Below, in pieces: positions 1-12,793 of a DNA stretch of 64,000 bases; positions within the stretch are counted from its first letter, which is position 1, and the number at the start of each line of letters is the position of its first letter. The stretch is from NCBI GenBank assembly GCA_049999765.1, contig JBNGIQ010009366.1, forward strand, positions 177,927 to 241,926. The letters are read 5' to 3'. The notes beneath the pieces are model-generated. The model made no database searches and had not been told where the DNA came from. It saw only the letters and a program-made list of their open reading frames with translations. Origin of the DNA: Phaeoceros laevis. Its lineage: Eukaryota > Anthocerotophyta > Anthocerotopsida > Notothyladales. The translations under genes were made by a program, and so were the position numbers.

Positions 1-446
1 TGCTGATGGCCGTGCTTCGGTTGATGGAGCTGCTGCAGTTGTTGCTGCTGCTGACTGAAATCACCCAATTCCTTGGTCTTGGCATAAAGCTCCAAATGGA
101 GTGACGGTGTTATCCTCTCCAAACTTGGCGTCTTCCGGCCGGCTAGGGCGGGAAAGCTGCTTCTTTGCAGATTACTCGAGCTGAGATGACGCTGTTGTTG
201 GTCCGGCTGCTGCTGCTGGTGAAGCTGCAGAGGTTTGTCTTCGGAGGCGGTAGAAGTTGAATGCCCTCCATTTCCTCCCACGGAATTGCAATTGGAAGCC
301 CGAGCCAACCTCTCTCGCAAAAGCAAGCACTCAGCTCTGGCTTCGTCCCTCTCTCTCTGATACGTACTTAGCAGCTCCTCCAAATGCCTCACCCTAGCCT
401 CAAACCGCTGTCCCAGAGCTATGGCTGCCGTCTCCACGTCGTCAGC
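1..446 (-). CDS. DUF1635 family protein, copy 1 (partial, runs off left edge)
   Basis: Read on minus, 446 down to 1 is one open exon after an acceptor (AG at 447-448). It encodes a short coiled coil (VRHLEELLSTYQRERDEA) followed by a glutamine-rich stretch, the layout of plant DUF1635 proteins, whose function is unknown. It aligns closely to the exon at 41217-42242 on the opposite strand: the coiled coil is almost identical, while the Q-rich part has diverged by small indels. The conserved C-terminal block of the family lies outside the window. A weaker homologous upstream exon ending at a donor near 556 (reading ADNEMQQ) probably joins it, but I could not place the start codon. Head-to-head with the DUF1350 gene. 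Confidence 0.75.
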
Positions 447-905
447 CTGCTCAAACAAAGTAATTCCTTCTCGTAAGCACAAACCTCAGAGGAACAATAG
501 GAAACATTTGACGGCGACTTCACATGGACGCATGGACGATTTCGCAGAGACACACCTGCTGCATTTCGTTGTCGGCAGCGGCTTCAAGTTGTGGTCATCC
601 CGCAACTGACCATAGCCGCTATCTTGAACACGCTCCACGTGTTGAGAATTGGCGTTTTCCCTATGAGGAACTCCACTCACTGGCGATGGCAACCGCTACA
701 ACAACAGAAGCAGCGTCCCCCAATTTAGCCTGAGAGGTGGCGGCGTGTTTCAGGTTGCACCGACGGTTACTAGTCTAGTCTAGCGCCGCACGCGATTCGG
801 ACCGACTGCAGTTTGCCGAAAGGTGCCTAAAAAGGCTCCGTGAACAACACAGCAAGTTGCCACGAGGAAGCTACCTTCACGCCCCGCTGATAGAAACCAG
901 GAGAC

Positions 906-2243
906 ATGGCGTTGGCACAGCAAGGGATGTGCGGCGGCTGGTCCGCAAGAGCCGCCGTGGCGGGCGGCCAGAGCCGGAACTTCGTAGCAGGCATAAATTC
1001 TTCAGCAAGAGAACTGCCAGCGAAATACGCCCGAATTTCTGCCAGGAGGAGCCTGCGAATCCGATCCTACAGTCCTCTTCAGGTGGTGGCCTTCGCACAA
1101 TCCGGGAGCGAGGCGGACGATGGCCGCACCCCTTCCCCTACCAGCATCCAGCTGTATGGCCAAATCGAGCGGGTGATCGCCGACACTGCCAAGAGATCTC
1201 AGGCGGACAACGGCAGGTGGGAGGAGGTGCAAGGAGCCTGGGTGCTGCGGCCGAGCAAGGGTGATCCAGTTGCAATCGTGCATTTTGTCGGTGGCGTGTT
1301 TGTAGGAGCCAGCCCGCAGCTGACCTACAAGCTCTTCCTGGAGCGTCTCTCTGAGCGGGGCTTCCTGGTGGTCGCCACCCCCTTCGCCAGCGGATTCGAC
1401 CACCTCCGCATTGCAGATGAGGCGCAATTCAAGTTCGACAGATGTTCCAGGCAGCTCAGGCAGGACCTGCCAGACTCCTTGCCGGTGTTCGGGCTGGGGC
1501 ACTCTCTGGGAGCCCTCACGCAGCTCCTCATCGGTGCCCGCTATGCTGTGGAGCGGGCGGGCAACGTCTTCCTCTCCTTCAACAACAAGGAGGCCACCAC
1601 ATCCATCCCGCTGCTGGCGCCGGTACTGGTCCCCATGGCGCAGAACTTCGGCCCCCTGCTCACCCAGCTCACGGCGTCTCCTCAGCTGCGGAGGGGGGCG
1701 GAGATGGCGCTCAAGCAGCTGCAGACCCTGAGCCCGCCCTTGCTGAAGCAGGTGCTGCCTCTGGTGGAGCAGCTGCCTCCGCTCTACGCCGACCTAGCCA
1801 ACGGCAAAGACAGGTTCATCCCTTCCCCGGAGGACACGTCCAGATTGATCAAGTCCTACTACGGCGTGGGGAGGAACCTGTTGGTGAGGTTCAAAGACGA
1901 CAGCATCGATGAAACCCTGGACCTGGCGCAAACCCTAGGCTCCGACTCTGCTGTCAGCTCCTTCCTCGACATGTCTGTGCGCACTCTGCCAGGTGACCAT
2001 GCCCGCCCTCTGCAGCAGATTTTTCCCGAGGTGCCCCCTGCCATGGCCGATGCTGTCAACAGAGGCAGCCGTCTTCTTGAGAGCTTGACCGCAGGGACTC
2101 CCCTAGCTGGAGTGGTGAGGGGAATGTCGGACTCGGCCTCTGTGCAGCTCCGAGAACAGGTCATTCAAGACATTGAGAAGCTGGTGGACGAAGTAGCCGG
2201 CTGGATGCTTGATTCAGTCAGATCGAAAACTAGATTTCCCTGA
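906..2243 (+). CDS. DUF1350 family alpha/beta-hydrolase-fold protein, probably plastid
   Basis: Intronless 445-codon ORF starting at ATG 906. The first ~70 residues are rich in Ala, Ser and Arg with few acids, like a plastid transit peptide. The core has a beta strand IVHFVGGVFVGASP and the nucleophile-elbow-like motif GLGHSLGA (about residue 195), both typical of DUF1350 proteins of plants and cyanobacteria. Their substrate is not known, so hydrolase activity is only inferred from the fold. The gene is more GC-rich than its flanks, and long open frames on the other strand and in other frames are shadows of that bias. An in-frame ORF beginning at 857 in another frame was ignored. Confidence 0.85.
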   Translation: MALAQQGMCGGWSARAAVAGGQSRNFVAGINSSARELPAKYARISARRSLRIRSYSPLQVVAFAQSGSEADDGRTPSPTSIQLYGQIERVIADTAKRSQADNGRWEEVQGAWVLRPSKGDPVAIVHFVGGVFVGASPQLTYKLFLERLSERGFLVVATPFASGFDHLRIADEAQFKFDRCSRQLRQDLPDSLPVFGLGHSLGALTQLLIGARYAVERAGNVFLSFNNKEATTSIPLLAPVLVPMAQNFGPLLTQLTASPQLRRGAEMALKQLQTLSPPLLKQVLPLVEQLPPLYADLANGKDRFIPSPEDTSRLIKSYYGVGRNLLVRFKDDSIDETLDLAQTLGSDSAVSSFLDMSVRTLPGDHARPLQQIFPEVPPAMADAVNRGSRLLESLTAGTPLAGVVRGMSDSASVQLREQVIQDIEKLVDEVAGWMLDSVRSKTRFP

Positions 2244-2828
2244 CTCCTCTCATTGCTGCCTCTTCCTTGTACAAAACTTCCTCGCTTCCTAGGAATTATT
2301 GAAGAAGAAGCTGGTGCAAGCAAGCTGCACCTTTAGGTTCCAATGTGCGATACTGCTACCATAATTGAGGAGCTCTAGGACATCTCGTCAACCAGAAAAC
2401 TCTCCTGGAACTTGCATTCCGTTGTCATTGCAAATGCGTGAGAGACCAGTAGACTGTTCAAGCCTTTTACCATAATAGAACTTCTTTCCCTAACTCTTAG
2501 GGCTTGCTGGGCGAAATAGAATTATGTTTCGCCAAAGATAATGATGTGGTCACGAATAAACGCGAAAACAGCACCTTTCTCCTCCCTCTCTCTCCTGTGT
2601 GACGCACCTGTTCTGTTGCCAGCAGTGCTGGACATCTGAAGCCCGCGTCGCAGCATACAGCCACTTCATCTCTGCCGATCCCCCAGATCTGGGGCAGCAG
2701 ACACCGCATTCTGCAATCTGCGCCTCCACTTCTGCGAATGCTTCATGCGTCTCATTTCAGCTCACAACTCTTTCACGATTTGACAGCCTAACCACTCGAG
2801 GAGGTCCTGCACACAGCACTGGCCTGCC

Positions 2829-4965
2829 ATGGCCTCCCGTTACTGCCTTGTCTCACTGCCTCTGCATGAATCCGCCAACGAAACTTGGGCCACTTTGCAG
2901 CAGACAATCTCCAAGATTGCTTTTGATACGCCAACATACAGAGTGAGGAATGCTGGCACTTGCGTTATTGACCTACTAGCGCAGATTTTGTCTGAGCACG
3001 AGGAAACGTCTCACCTTTTGGGATGGGCAGATCTACCGCCCCTATTTCTAAAATTGCCTGCATTTTGGTGGTGCAGCTACAAATACCAGATCTGCGGGTG
3101 GGAACTCTGGATTCGTTGCTAGCACTGAGTGATGATCTTCAGAAGGTAATTAGGGGGTTTTTGCTGGTCCTGAGAATTTATGACGGATGCGGACCTTTTA
3201 TGTTTTTTTTCTTTTACGTTACAGGCGAGCTCCGTTGTGGAAGGTGTGAGTCATAAAATTCGACGTCAGATCGAGGAGTTTGAGAGACTGGGGAGTGGAG
3301 CTGAGTCAAATGCCTTGACTGTGGATGGGGTCCCCATTGACTCATACATCACCAGGTTCATGTTCGATGATGTGAGCATTGAAACCAGTACCCTTCTGCT
3401 ATGTCACTTGTAACACGCTGCAGCTATGTGCTGGGGCCAGGTTCACCTGGGACGAGGCAAGATACCCAGTTGTTAGTCCACTTCGAGAGACTGTCGACAC
3501 CATTCAAGAGAATGTGGCAAAGATCGAAGACGATTTGAAGGTATTTTTCAGTGACCACGATTGATGCGCTTGACATGCAAACCCTTTGCGCAGGCTCTAA
3601 CCTTCCTGTGACGTGTTCTTCTTACAATAGGTGCGGCTTGCTGAGTTCAGTAATGTCAAAAGCCAGCTGAGTGCCATCAACCGGAAGCAGACTGGCAGGT
3701 AATATGCAAGTGACCTTAAGTCAACGTCAAGTTGGTTATTTGGTGCTCACCTAGGATGCTGAGAGGATGTTCTATGCCGATTTTTTTTCTCCCTTGCAGT
3801 TTGCTTGTGCGGGATCTTTCACCATACGTCAGGGGTGAAGATGTGGTTCATTCTGAGCATCTCACCACACTTTTAGTAGTTGTTCCCAAGTTTTCTCAAA
3901 AGGATTGGATTGCATCATATGAGACGATGTCCACTTTTGTGGTATGTCACCACCGAGCCGTTGTTAACCTACTGCAAATACCTTCTTGACTTGGTCTGTT
4001 GAACGGATTTGGTGGAAATCATCTAGTTGTGCATTTTTGTTTCAGGTTCCTCGCTCTACAAAGAAATTGTTTGAAGACAATGACTATGCACTGTACACGG
4101 TGACGCTCTTCAGGAAAGTGGCAGACACTTTCAAGTCAGCTGCCCGAGAAAAAGGGTTTCAAGTAAGGCCTGAGTGGTGTTAAATGGATGTGGTTTGTCT
4201 ATCACTGGAAAATGGTAATTTGAGACTAACAAAGGTATTAGGTAGGTCCGCGAACACGAACATGATCCGGAGGGGCAGAGGAGACAGATCGAGGAATTGG
4301 AACACCTCACTCATGATCAAGAGAATGTCCGAACAACACTCCAACGCTGGTGTTACGACAGCTATGGAGAGGTGCACATAATATTCTCCACTTGTTTCCA
4401 TAATAAGACAACATGACATGGAACACATCACCAATCTGCACTTCTGAAAAACGAAGTGTCTCAGCACTGAGGGTATGCAGGACTTCTGGAACACTAACTA
4501 TGTCAGAACTGGGACTGTGCAGGTCTTCAGTGCCTGGATGCATCTCTCTGCTGTCAGGCTTTTCGCTGAAAGCATACTGAGATATGGACTACCACCAGCA
4601 TTTCTGGCAAGTTCTGCATGTTCCCAGTTATGGAGAACAGAGAGAGCTGTATGTTTGTAGTAAATGACAGTCTAATGGTGCTCTCTCCTGCAGGCTGCTG
4701 TGATAGCCCCTACTGCAAAGACTGAGATTAAACTGAGGGGTGTGCTGGACAAGCTCTCTGGGACAGCAAACAGGTTAAGATCTTTGGAAGTCTCCAATTC
4801 ATATTCTAGTTGCTAGCACTGTGTGTTTGGCATCGAAACTGATCCTGGCGTCGTATGGGCAGCTCTTTCTGGAAAGGAGATGCTGAGGCCGGACTGCTGG
4901 GCTTAACTGGAGGAGACGCTGAAGTTCATCCTTACGTTTCCATAACCATGAATCTTGCAGGATAG
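2829..4965 (+). CDS. VHA-C: V-type H+-ATPase subunit C
   Basis: Eleven exons: 2829-2942, 3077-3145, 3225-3355, 3441-3540, 3631-3698, 3800-3941, 4046-4162, 4246-4371, 4523-4606, 4694-4773, 4863-4965. All phases join, giving 377 residues, the usual length for subunit C. Recognisable blocks are PDLRVGTLDSLLALSDDL, DWIASYETM, a REHEHDPEGQRRQ-like segment, FAESILRYGLPPAFL and the C-terminal HPYVSITMNL. The subunit links the V1 and Vo sectors and controls assembly of the vacuolar proton pump (DET3 in Arabidopsis). Intron 9 has no usable GT donor; the only frame-preserving junction uses a GC donor (GCAAGT at 4607). Exon 8 uses the weak donor GTGCAC. Confidence 0.95.
4607..4693 (+). other. GC-AG intron in V-ATPase subunit C
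   Basis: After codons for PPAFL the sequence reads GCAAGT, a perfect donor apart from GC in place of GT. Splicing from 4606 to the acceptor CAG ending at 4693 gives FLAAVIAP, colinear with the conserved family sequence. The nearest GT (4611) would shift the frame and bring in a stop. Confidence 0.8.
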
Positions 4966-5642
4966 CACAGCCCAATTTATCAGCTACTGGCTTGTACTCG
5001 TCTTTGTGTCAAGGATTTGGCTGACAGTGGTTCAAATCACCAGCGAAGCTCATGTCCAGTTGTGAGTGCAAGGCATGCTGTACATGTGCTCAGATAAGTG
5101 ACACCAGAACCTGAGATGAGAAACGCACACTGGCGGCAACACATGACATTCCGGCTGGTGATAAAGCTACAGTACTTTGTATAAAGTTGGAAATCGTGAT
5201 GTATTCACTGTAAGGCTCTGACCAGGAGTGCAATAGGTGCTGGGACGATGGATGCTGCTAGTCTTTTGCAAGTCGTAAGCAAGTTTTGCGTAGGAGAGCA
5301 TGTCAACGAGTATCAGAACCCCCTTGGTCGTGGTGAAGCACGTCGTTCCAGTGTATCATTTCCTGTTGCTTTCTTGCCTCCACCCCTGGCCCAAGCATGG
5401 TGTGGGCACTGGGCTGCATATTTCCTTTCGTGAGACTCTGTCTGCCGTTCCGAAATCCAACGTGCAGCAGTAGAGTGACGGAGGGGACGTGGCGGTAGCA
5501 TTGGCGTTCGATTTGTTATTTCAACCTCAAGTAAAATATCTACCAGCCTAGTACCAGGGTTAAAATCCAGGAAGCTGAAATATACGAGTATCTTGCTTCA
5601 GGTATTTCAGAGCGAAGCGAAGAGCGGTAGCCTAAAGCGAGC
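4966..5642. other. Intergenic, 3' UTR of VHA-C and promoter of Mago
   Basis: No coding sequence is convincing here. The part next to 5600-5642 must hold the Mago 5' UTR; no clear TATA box is seen. Confidence 0.6.
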
Positions 5643-6374
5643 ATGAACGTCGACATGGAAGGGCGACGGAGGGATCAGCCGGAGGTAAATGAGGCGGGCG
5701 AGTTCTATGTGCGGTACTACGTAGGACACAAGGGCAAGTTTGGACATGAGTTTCTTGAATTCGAGTTCCGACCGGACGGCAAGCTGCGCTACGCCAACAA
5801 CTCCAACTACAAGAATGATACCATGATCCGGAAGGAAGTTTTCCTTAGCCCTGCGGTCCTGAAGGAGTGCAGGCGCATCATAGCAGACAGCGAGGTTGGT
5901 AATCCCGCCGAGCTTGCTGGTTGTCTCTATCCTGCTGCTTGAACCCTAACCAGTTCTTGCTGATTTTGACCAGCTGATGAAGGAGGACGACAATAACTGG
6001 CCCGAGCCTGACAGAGTGGGTCGCCAAGAGCTCGAGATTGTGATGGGAAATGAGCACATTTCTTTCACCACATCCAAGATCGGCTCCCTCCTGGATGTAC
6101 AGAGTAGCAAAGACCCTGAGGGTTTGAGAATTTTCTACTACCTTGTGCAGGTTGGTTTTATCTTTTGCTTAGGGTTTTGTAGCTGTTCTGAGCACAAGGT
6201 GTAACCTTTCACATGGTTAAACCGTCGTCATATTGATGCCGATACCAACATAGTACATAAGCCACTTCCGTCTTTTTCTAACAGGAAGATCTTTCCATAA
6301 TTTTTACTGTGTAGGATCTGAAGTGCTTCGTCTTCTCACTCATTGGTCTTCACTTCAAGATCAAGCCAATCTAA
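5643..6374 (+). CDS. MAGO: Mago nashi, exon junction complex core subunit
   Basis: Three exons, 5643-5894, 5974-6150 and 6315-6374, all joining in phase 0 for 162 residues. The family signature is complete: [38 protein letters not shown], then [16 protein letters not shown], and the ending GLHFKIKPI. Mago forms an obligate heterodimer with Y14 (RBM8A) that locks eIF4A3 onto spliced mRNA, so it acts in nucleus and cytoplasm in mRNA localisation and quality control. The N-terminus carries a short extension ([17 protein letters not shown]) relative to the animal protein. Confidence 0.97.
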
Positions 6375-9300
6375 ATGAACACGGTGGGTAACCGTTGTCC
6401 ATGTGGCCAAGCTGGTAGCTTATTTATTCAATCGTCCGTCCTGAAATGAAGTGTTCTGTTGGCCAAACTGCTTGTTTCATTGACTGACCACATGAGTTAC
6501 TCATTCTCATGCAGAAAGTCCCATCAAGCTGAGTGATTCCCTCCCAGCTTGCAGCATGCAGCAAATAGAAGGATGACCACACGTTCTGTGTGGTTGGTTT
6601 ACAGCCAGGTAATTTTCCGGTGGTTCTCAGCTTCGATTCTTCTAGAAGCTGCCTTTTGAAGTAAAAGAATTCAAATCAATTTCTTCCATGTCCTGATAAG
6701 CTGGTGTTATTTTTACAGAATTGGACTTTCATTTGGCTGCTGGATTATGGGCAACAACACGTAAAGAACCCTTGATGACACCCATTTCTGCTAGTGAAGG
6801 ATGTTGTGAACTTTTTTCCTGGCTGTATCCTGAGTGGTGCCGTGGTTGGGCCTATTATTCATCTTGAGGTAACTTAAAGCAGTACGTTGTGACTTCGTAC
6901 AGTACTCCTTCCGGACTCGTCTGTGGAGTTACACTCGAACTCAGATTTCCGGTGCTGGAACGTTCCATGCCGCACATCTTTCAGTCAAAATGGGAGACTG
7001 GATTGGGATCAAGCCCAAAAGTTTTGAAAGATGAAACCTTCAAGATGGGAAATGACAACCAGCTTGTTCTTGTCGATGTCAAGCCGTCCTGATCCTCCAA
7101 TGCCGCATCCCTCGCACAGCTGCTCCGTCTGGCAGACATTGGACATACCACTGTAAGAGACATGGGAAGACTACAAATAAAACCATGAAGTAAAGCTTGG
7201 ATAAGAGGCCAACTAAACGAGTCCCCTTCTGGTCACTCACTGTAATTGATGTTCGACAGTGCGACCTTTCTGCGAGTGCGAGAGGATCCAAATAAAGCAA
7301 TATGCAGCGCCCATCAGGCAGGGAGGCCACGATTACTCGAGGATTTCCATGTTCTGGGTTTCCTGTATCACCGAATCACCGTTGAGATTTGAGAGTTGAG
7401 AGTTGAAAGTTGAAACTCTTCTCAGAATTCACACGCTCAAACGTTTTCTTCTGGTCACATCAAAGTGAAAATATAATTTCAACACAAGCTCTGACAGAAC
7501 AGAGTCTGAGTTTCAATTGCCAAGTTGACAAGTTGTTGTAGTATGACGTTAAGCAGCAGCAGCCCTCTTGAATTAGAGGAAGGCCCTGTACTTGAGTATG
7601 TTGTTGCATCGTCTGAAGACGCATGTTCTCCTCGAAATATGAGGATCTGTAGTACCAAAAATTGGCCTTTCTCTGCCGGGGGCAAGGCATCCGAATTGAC
7701 TTAATATACAGCAGCGGACATATTTGTTGCCTGGAGAAAAAAGGAAAAATGTGTTGACAGAAGTCGCTGGTGTTTTGTCAGGCTTTGGACGGCTTACATT
7801 CATGCCTTGCATTTGAGGGAATTCGATGTCATGATTTGTCAGCTTTGATTCGTGTGGGTTGCACTAAAATCGAAACTTGGGCGTAAGCCACGGCTGGTGA
7901 TGACTTCACAATTGACAAGGTGGGGCACAATTGTCCTGCCATTTTCAGAAAAAAGCCCCATTTTCTGCGAAAAAACTGCTTTTTGCAGGGAAGCCAGCTG
8001 TGTTGGCAATGCAGAACCTTGTACAAATGTGTCTGAGAATAGTAGGTGGAGATGGGCCGGCTGGTCTGCAACCATCAATAATACCTTGCCAGGACAAATG
8101 TATACTGATTTTCTAATTCAGAATGCTGCAAAATTTGGAACAGCAATCGAGTAGTATCCTGTTGTCCTCATCTTCCTCATGAATAAAGGGTGCGGTAGAT
8201 TTGATGGTGAATTGTAGCCCTGATTCATCAAATTGGCAGATCTTCCTGACCCACCTACCAGCAACTTACGAGCCGAACAGACCAACAGGGCTGCATAGGA
8301 GCAAAAGGAGAAAGAAAAAGGCTTCAAAAAGCCAGCCAAATGTAAGTCACAAGCTCAATTTGATTGGGTTCTTCTTCAGGCGACGGCGACTTCAACAAGT
8401 GACCGGACACACGTTGGGTGCTCTTGCAATTGGATTCTCATGAATGACGTGCAGGCTCGTGCAGCAGGAATTCCTAGTCTTCCATAGCTCGCATTCGTTG
8501 CACATTGCTAATGCATTAGTAGTCCTTCCTACCGACCACACCCGAAAAGTGGGTAGAAGCTGATGTCTGGTCCGATCGTGGCCACCCGCGTACTTGTCTC
8601 TGCTAGACCATGGTCAACACTCACATTCAGCACAGCACGCCACTTTGTCCTGGGGAAAAAAGGTTAAACAGGACTGGACGGGATGGCAATTGGCTCTTGA
8701 AAGTGGCGGGTGGCAGTTGAGAGTCTCGCTAGCAGCGCCCTTTTGTCTGCATGCAGCCAGGCCGGGAGCAGAGTCACCAGTCCAATTAGCACCTAATTAC
8801 TAGCGACGTCAGCTGAGGTGAGCCGTCAGAGCCCGGGCCACAGAGATGCCCCCAGATTCCAGAATGGAAGGCTCCAAAAGATCCTCCTCCTATCTTATGG
8901 AAGGTTTACAGCCGAAGCAGAGTCATTCGAAAAAGCTGCTGCTGCATTATTTGTCAGACAACGGGAAACCTCCATACCAAAATTTGATCATAGAAAAATA
9001 TATGTTGCTTCTTTTCCAGCCTTCTTGCCACCTTCTTCCCTCCTGCCAGGTTTGGACACATCTGTTCCCAAAAGCCGGAGCACAAGCTGCATGAGTACAC
9101 GCTGGCAAGCTACACACCTCCGTTTTCTCAACGTATATATGTTTTCCAGATTTCCAATATTCTGGACATTCACCCTAGGTACCAGATTCTCCCATGTGCA
9201 ATACTTGTCTGCAGGAGGCATAACCTAGCATCTGGATCAACAAAATCAACAACAAACACGACGTTTGGTCATGCAACTTCAAAGACCCTCGGAACGCATC

Positions 9301-10581
9301 AAATCGATTCAACCCTGCTGTCACTGCCTGCTTCCTTCCCGTCCTTGTTCCAATCTTTGACCCGACCACACATGCCTCCTACAGCACAAGCGCTCAGCCT
9401 GGATGTAACATGTCTCACCAGCAGCCAGCTAGGTAGCTCGCTACTGGCTTGCGTGCTCGTTCCTTAACACTCGTGCTCAAGCCGGGATAATCCCCTAATC
9501 CCAGCGCCGTACAAGTCTGTTTACATGTACTCTCAAGAAGAAGCACAACTACAGAGAGGCTGCCACACCCTACCTAGTAGCTGATTGATTCTTAACAACC
9601 TCGCACTTATCCAAGTGCAGATGGCGACCTTCAAGGGCTCCAAAATTTCACCGACCGCCAGGACTACTCTCCGGTCAAGTCCTTTGTCCAGTCCAAGTCC
9701 TCCACGGCTTCGACCGTGCTGGCATTGGACCGCCTCCTCCTCCACGCTCCGTGCAAGCAATGCAAGCAAGCAAGCTTACTTACCCTCGTCCTTCTGCTTC
9801 TACCTCCACCTGCGGAGCCAGTTCGGGGTTCCCTGTTCATACTCTGCCAGGTGCCCCCCCGAAGTGGCAGCCATTTGGACAAACAAGTGAGCGGAACCGT
9901 ACGGCCGCACCGGCTGGCCGCCACCTCGAGACGTAACGAGTAACGCCCCGAGCGGTAAAGCGGCTCCCACCAATAAAAATTTAATGGTATGATAATGGGC
10001 TGGCTGCGCCTTTGGACAGGCCGCCTTGTGCCTGAATAATTAGCCAGAGGCCCCTCGCCACGTATTTATACTTTCCATCCGGAACGGCCGGGCCACAACC
10101 AACACTCCCCTCCCCTGCTCTGCCTGCCTGCCTCCCTCCCTGCACTGGCGGTGACTGGCTCTGGTTCTGCTCAAATTGCTTCCTTCTCCCTAAATTTTTT
10201 CTTCTCTCGAGATAGCGAGAATTGGAGCAGTCACGATCCTCATTCCCGAATTGGAAGCGCACGGATTCCGCCCTGAGTGAGTGCGCTCTGCAAACACTAC
10301 AGCTCTGCTATGTTTAGAGCTACCTGATTCCTTGCGAGAATCCGTACGGGCAGGCGCGGGGGCGGGGGAGGCAAGCTTACGGGGATCGGATAACGATGAG
10401 GATTCAAGGATAAGGTTGTCTAATCCATCCGGACAGGCATTGCGCTGCTGTATAAATCCGTGTCAGCTCCTCGTTGCAATCTCCTCTCCTTCTTCGCGCC
10501 TGAAGCTCTCAGCCAGCTAGCGAGTGTCACCGTCCTGAGCTAGCAGGCGGAAGGGAGGGGAGGGAGCGTTAGCTAGCGGCA
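6375..10581. other. 4.2 kb without a convincing gene
   Basis: The stretch holds only short, overlapping open frames without family resemblance or codon bias. A low-complexity run of GAGAGTTGA-like units lies near 7385-7413. The last few hundred bases are the 5' region of the sugar transporter (TATA box at 10451). An unrecognised fast-evolving gene or non-coding RNA cannot be excluded. Confidence 0.5.
10451..10457 (+). promoter_or_regulatory. TATA box of the STP transporter gene
   Basis: TATAAAT about 125 bp upstream of the ATG at 10582, in a pyrimidine-rich leader, the spacing expected for a plant promoter with a ~95-base 5' UTR. Confidence 0.5.
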
Positions 10582-12793
10582 ATGGTGGGAGGTCCGATCA
10601 ACGTCCGGCGGGAGGGAGGCCGCAACATCAACGATGGCAAGATGACGCCCTACGTGGTGATGGTCAGCCTGGTGGCTGCCAGCGGGGGCCTCATGTTCGG
10701 CTACGACGTGGGAGTTTCGGGTGAGGACAGCTTGTGCTTTGTGTTTGCAACGATCAATGAGGAGTGTTGGATTTTTCTGTGCTACCTGCGGGCCTGCTTC
10801 CCTGCCTGGAGCCCTGCCTGTGTCTGCCATGGGATTTTGCTTTGCGTTCTTCGGGGTTCTGATGGATTGGTTGATTCATTGTGTTGCTGCAGGGGGGGTG
10901 ACGACGCAACCGTCGTTTCTGAGAAAATTCTTCCCGGAGGTGCTGCGGAAAACTCAAGCGGCTGCGGCCGCTGGCCAGTCCAGCGGCTACTGCAAGTATG
11001 ACAACCAGCTTCTTCAGCTCTTCACGTCGTCGCTCTACATTGCCGGCCTCATCGCCACCTACGCGGCTTCCTACACCACCAACAAGTGGGGGCGGCGCAT
11101 CACCATGCAGATAGCCGGACTGAGCTACCTGATTGGGACGGTCATCACCTCTGCCTCAGTGGAAATCATCATGCTAATCGTGGGAAGGATTTTCCTCGGC
11201 ATTGGGGTGGGGTTCGCCAATCAGGTACTCTTCATGAATCCATTCATTCCCGAGGACTTCGGTTTGCTGCAAAGCTGAATTGAGGCCTGCTGTGTTTTCA
11301 AGGTGAAACGACTAGTCTTGAAATTGTTGTTGGTTCATTGCAGGCTGTGCCCCTTTACCTGTCAGAAATGGCGCCTCCCAGACTCAGAGGAGGGCTCAAC
11401 ATTCTTTTCCAGCTCTTCATCACCATCGGGATCCTCGTAGCCAATCTGGTGAACTACGGGACTGGCAAAATTGACAATTGGGGCTGGCGACTGTCGTTTG
11501 CAGGAGCCGGCGTTCCCGCATTCATTTTGGGGCTGGGTGGCCTACTGTTGCCCGACACCCCCAACTCATTGATTCAACGTGGGAGAGTGGACGAGGGCAG
11601 AGCGGTGTTGATCAAAGTGAGGGGCACGGATGATGTCGGGGAGGAGGTGGCCGAGCTGGTGGAGGCTAGTGACGCTGCAAAAGAGGTGAAGACAAACTTG
11701 ATTATGTTCACCATTGAATTCGGTAGCTAGCTCCAGTAATTATCGTGGTAAAAGTGACACGTGTTTCTCATGGTTTGGAACTTGTGTGACACACGGCAGG
11801 TGAAAAACCCCTGGAAAAACATCGTTCAGAGAAGGAACCGCCCTCAGCTTGTTATTACCGTGCTTTTCCAGTTCTTCCAGCAGTTTACTGGAGTGAACGC
11901 CATTTTTTTCTATGCTCCTCCCTTGTTTGAGACACTCGGCTTCAAGAATGATGCCTCCCTCTATTCTGCCATTATCACTGGAACTGTCAACGTCCTGGCT
12001 ACTTTGGTCGGAGTCTTCTCGGTGGACAGGCTGGGACGGAGGAAGCTTCTCTTGGAGTCTGGATTCCAGATGTTTATTGCCATGGTAAGTACACATACAT
12101 GTATCCCTGAAAGGCTTGACCAGCTTCGACCTTCAAGCTTTTCGCTGTAAACCGAATGCATGATCCATGACTTGGAAATTCTTTCTTCCCTTGCAGGCAA
12201 CAGTAGGCGCCGTGCTTGGGGCAAGCCTCAAGGAAGGGCAGGATCTGCCGAAGGCCAATGCCATCATCGTGGTGCTTGCCATCTGTGTCTTTGTGAGCGG
12301 TTTTGCCTGGTCATGGGGGCCCTTGGGCTGGCTTGTGCCGTCCGAAATTTTCCCCTTGGAGACCCGGTCTGCGGGCCAAAGCATCACCGTGTGCTTCAAC
12401 CTCTTGTTCACGGCCCTCATCGCACAGGCGTTCCTGTCCATGCTGTGTGGCATGAAGTATGGCATTTTCTTGTTCTTCGCAGGATGGATCGTGGTGATGA
12501 CCATATTCGTCTACTTCTTTGTGCCCGAGACCAAAGGGGTGCCCATTGAGGAGATGAAGTATGTGTGGAGGAGGCACTGGTTCTGGAAGAATGTGGTTCC
12601 CAAGGTTGATGACCACGACATTCCTCTTCCCACCTTGAACGGCAGTGGCAAGAATAATGGGGCTGAGGCTGAGAACGAAGGCATCAGAAGCCCTCTCAGA
12701 GAAACCAAGGACGGGTTGAAGAGCCATCACAAAGTAGGGGACGATGCAAAGGATATTTACTCGAAGACAACTACACTCGGCATGGTAGATTAG
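10582..12793 (+). CDS. Sugar/H+ symporter of the STP (monosaccharide transporter) family
   Basis: Five exons, 10582-10720, 10893-11224, 11344-11685, 11800-12084 and 12197-12793, give 564 residues. It is a 12-helix major facilitator: [11 protein letters not shown] in helix 1, the cytoplasmic NKWGRR motif, [15 protein letters not shown] after helix 4, the sugar-site motif [14 protein letters not shown] in helix 7, [13 protein letters not shown] in helix 10, and VPETKG after helix 12. The extracellular loop 1 cysteine typical of STPs is present (GYCKYD). STP proteins import hexoses with protons across the plasma membrane; the exact sugar cannot be read from sequence. The hydrophilic C-terminal tail is about 40 residues longer than usual. 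Confidence 0.95.

Noticed and set aside
1002-1502. 166-codon minus ORF over the DUF1350 gene
   Set aside because: Antisense shadow; the sense frame matches a known family.
5020-5050. tRNA-like GGTTCAAATCAC (T-loop) motif
   Set aside because: No matching acceptor stem, anticodon arm or D arm around it.
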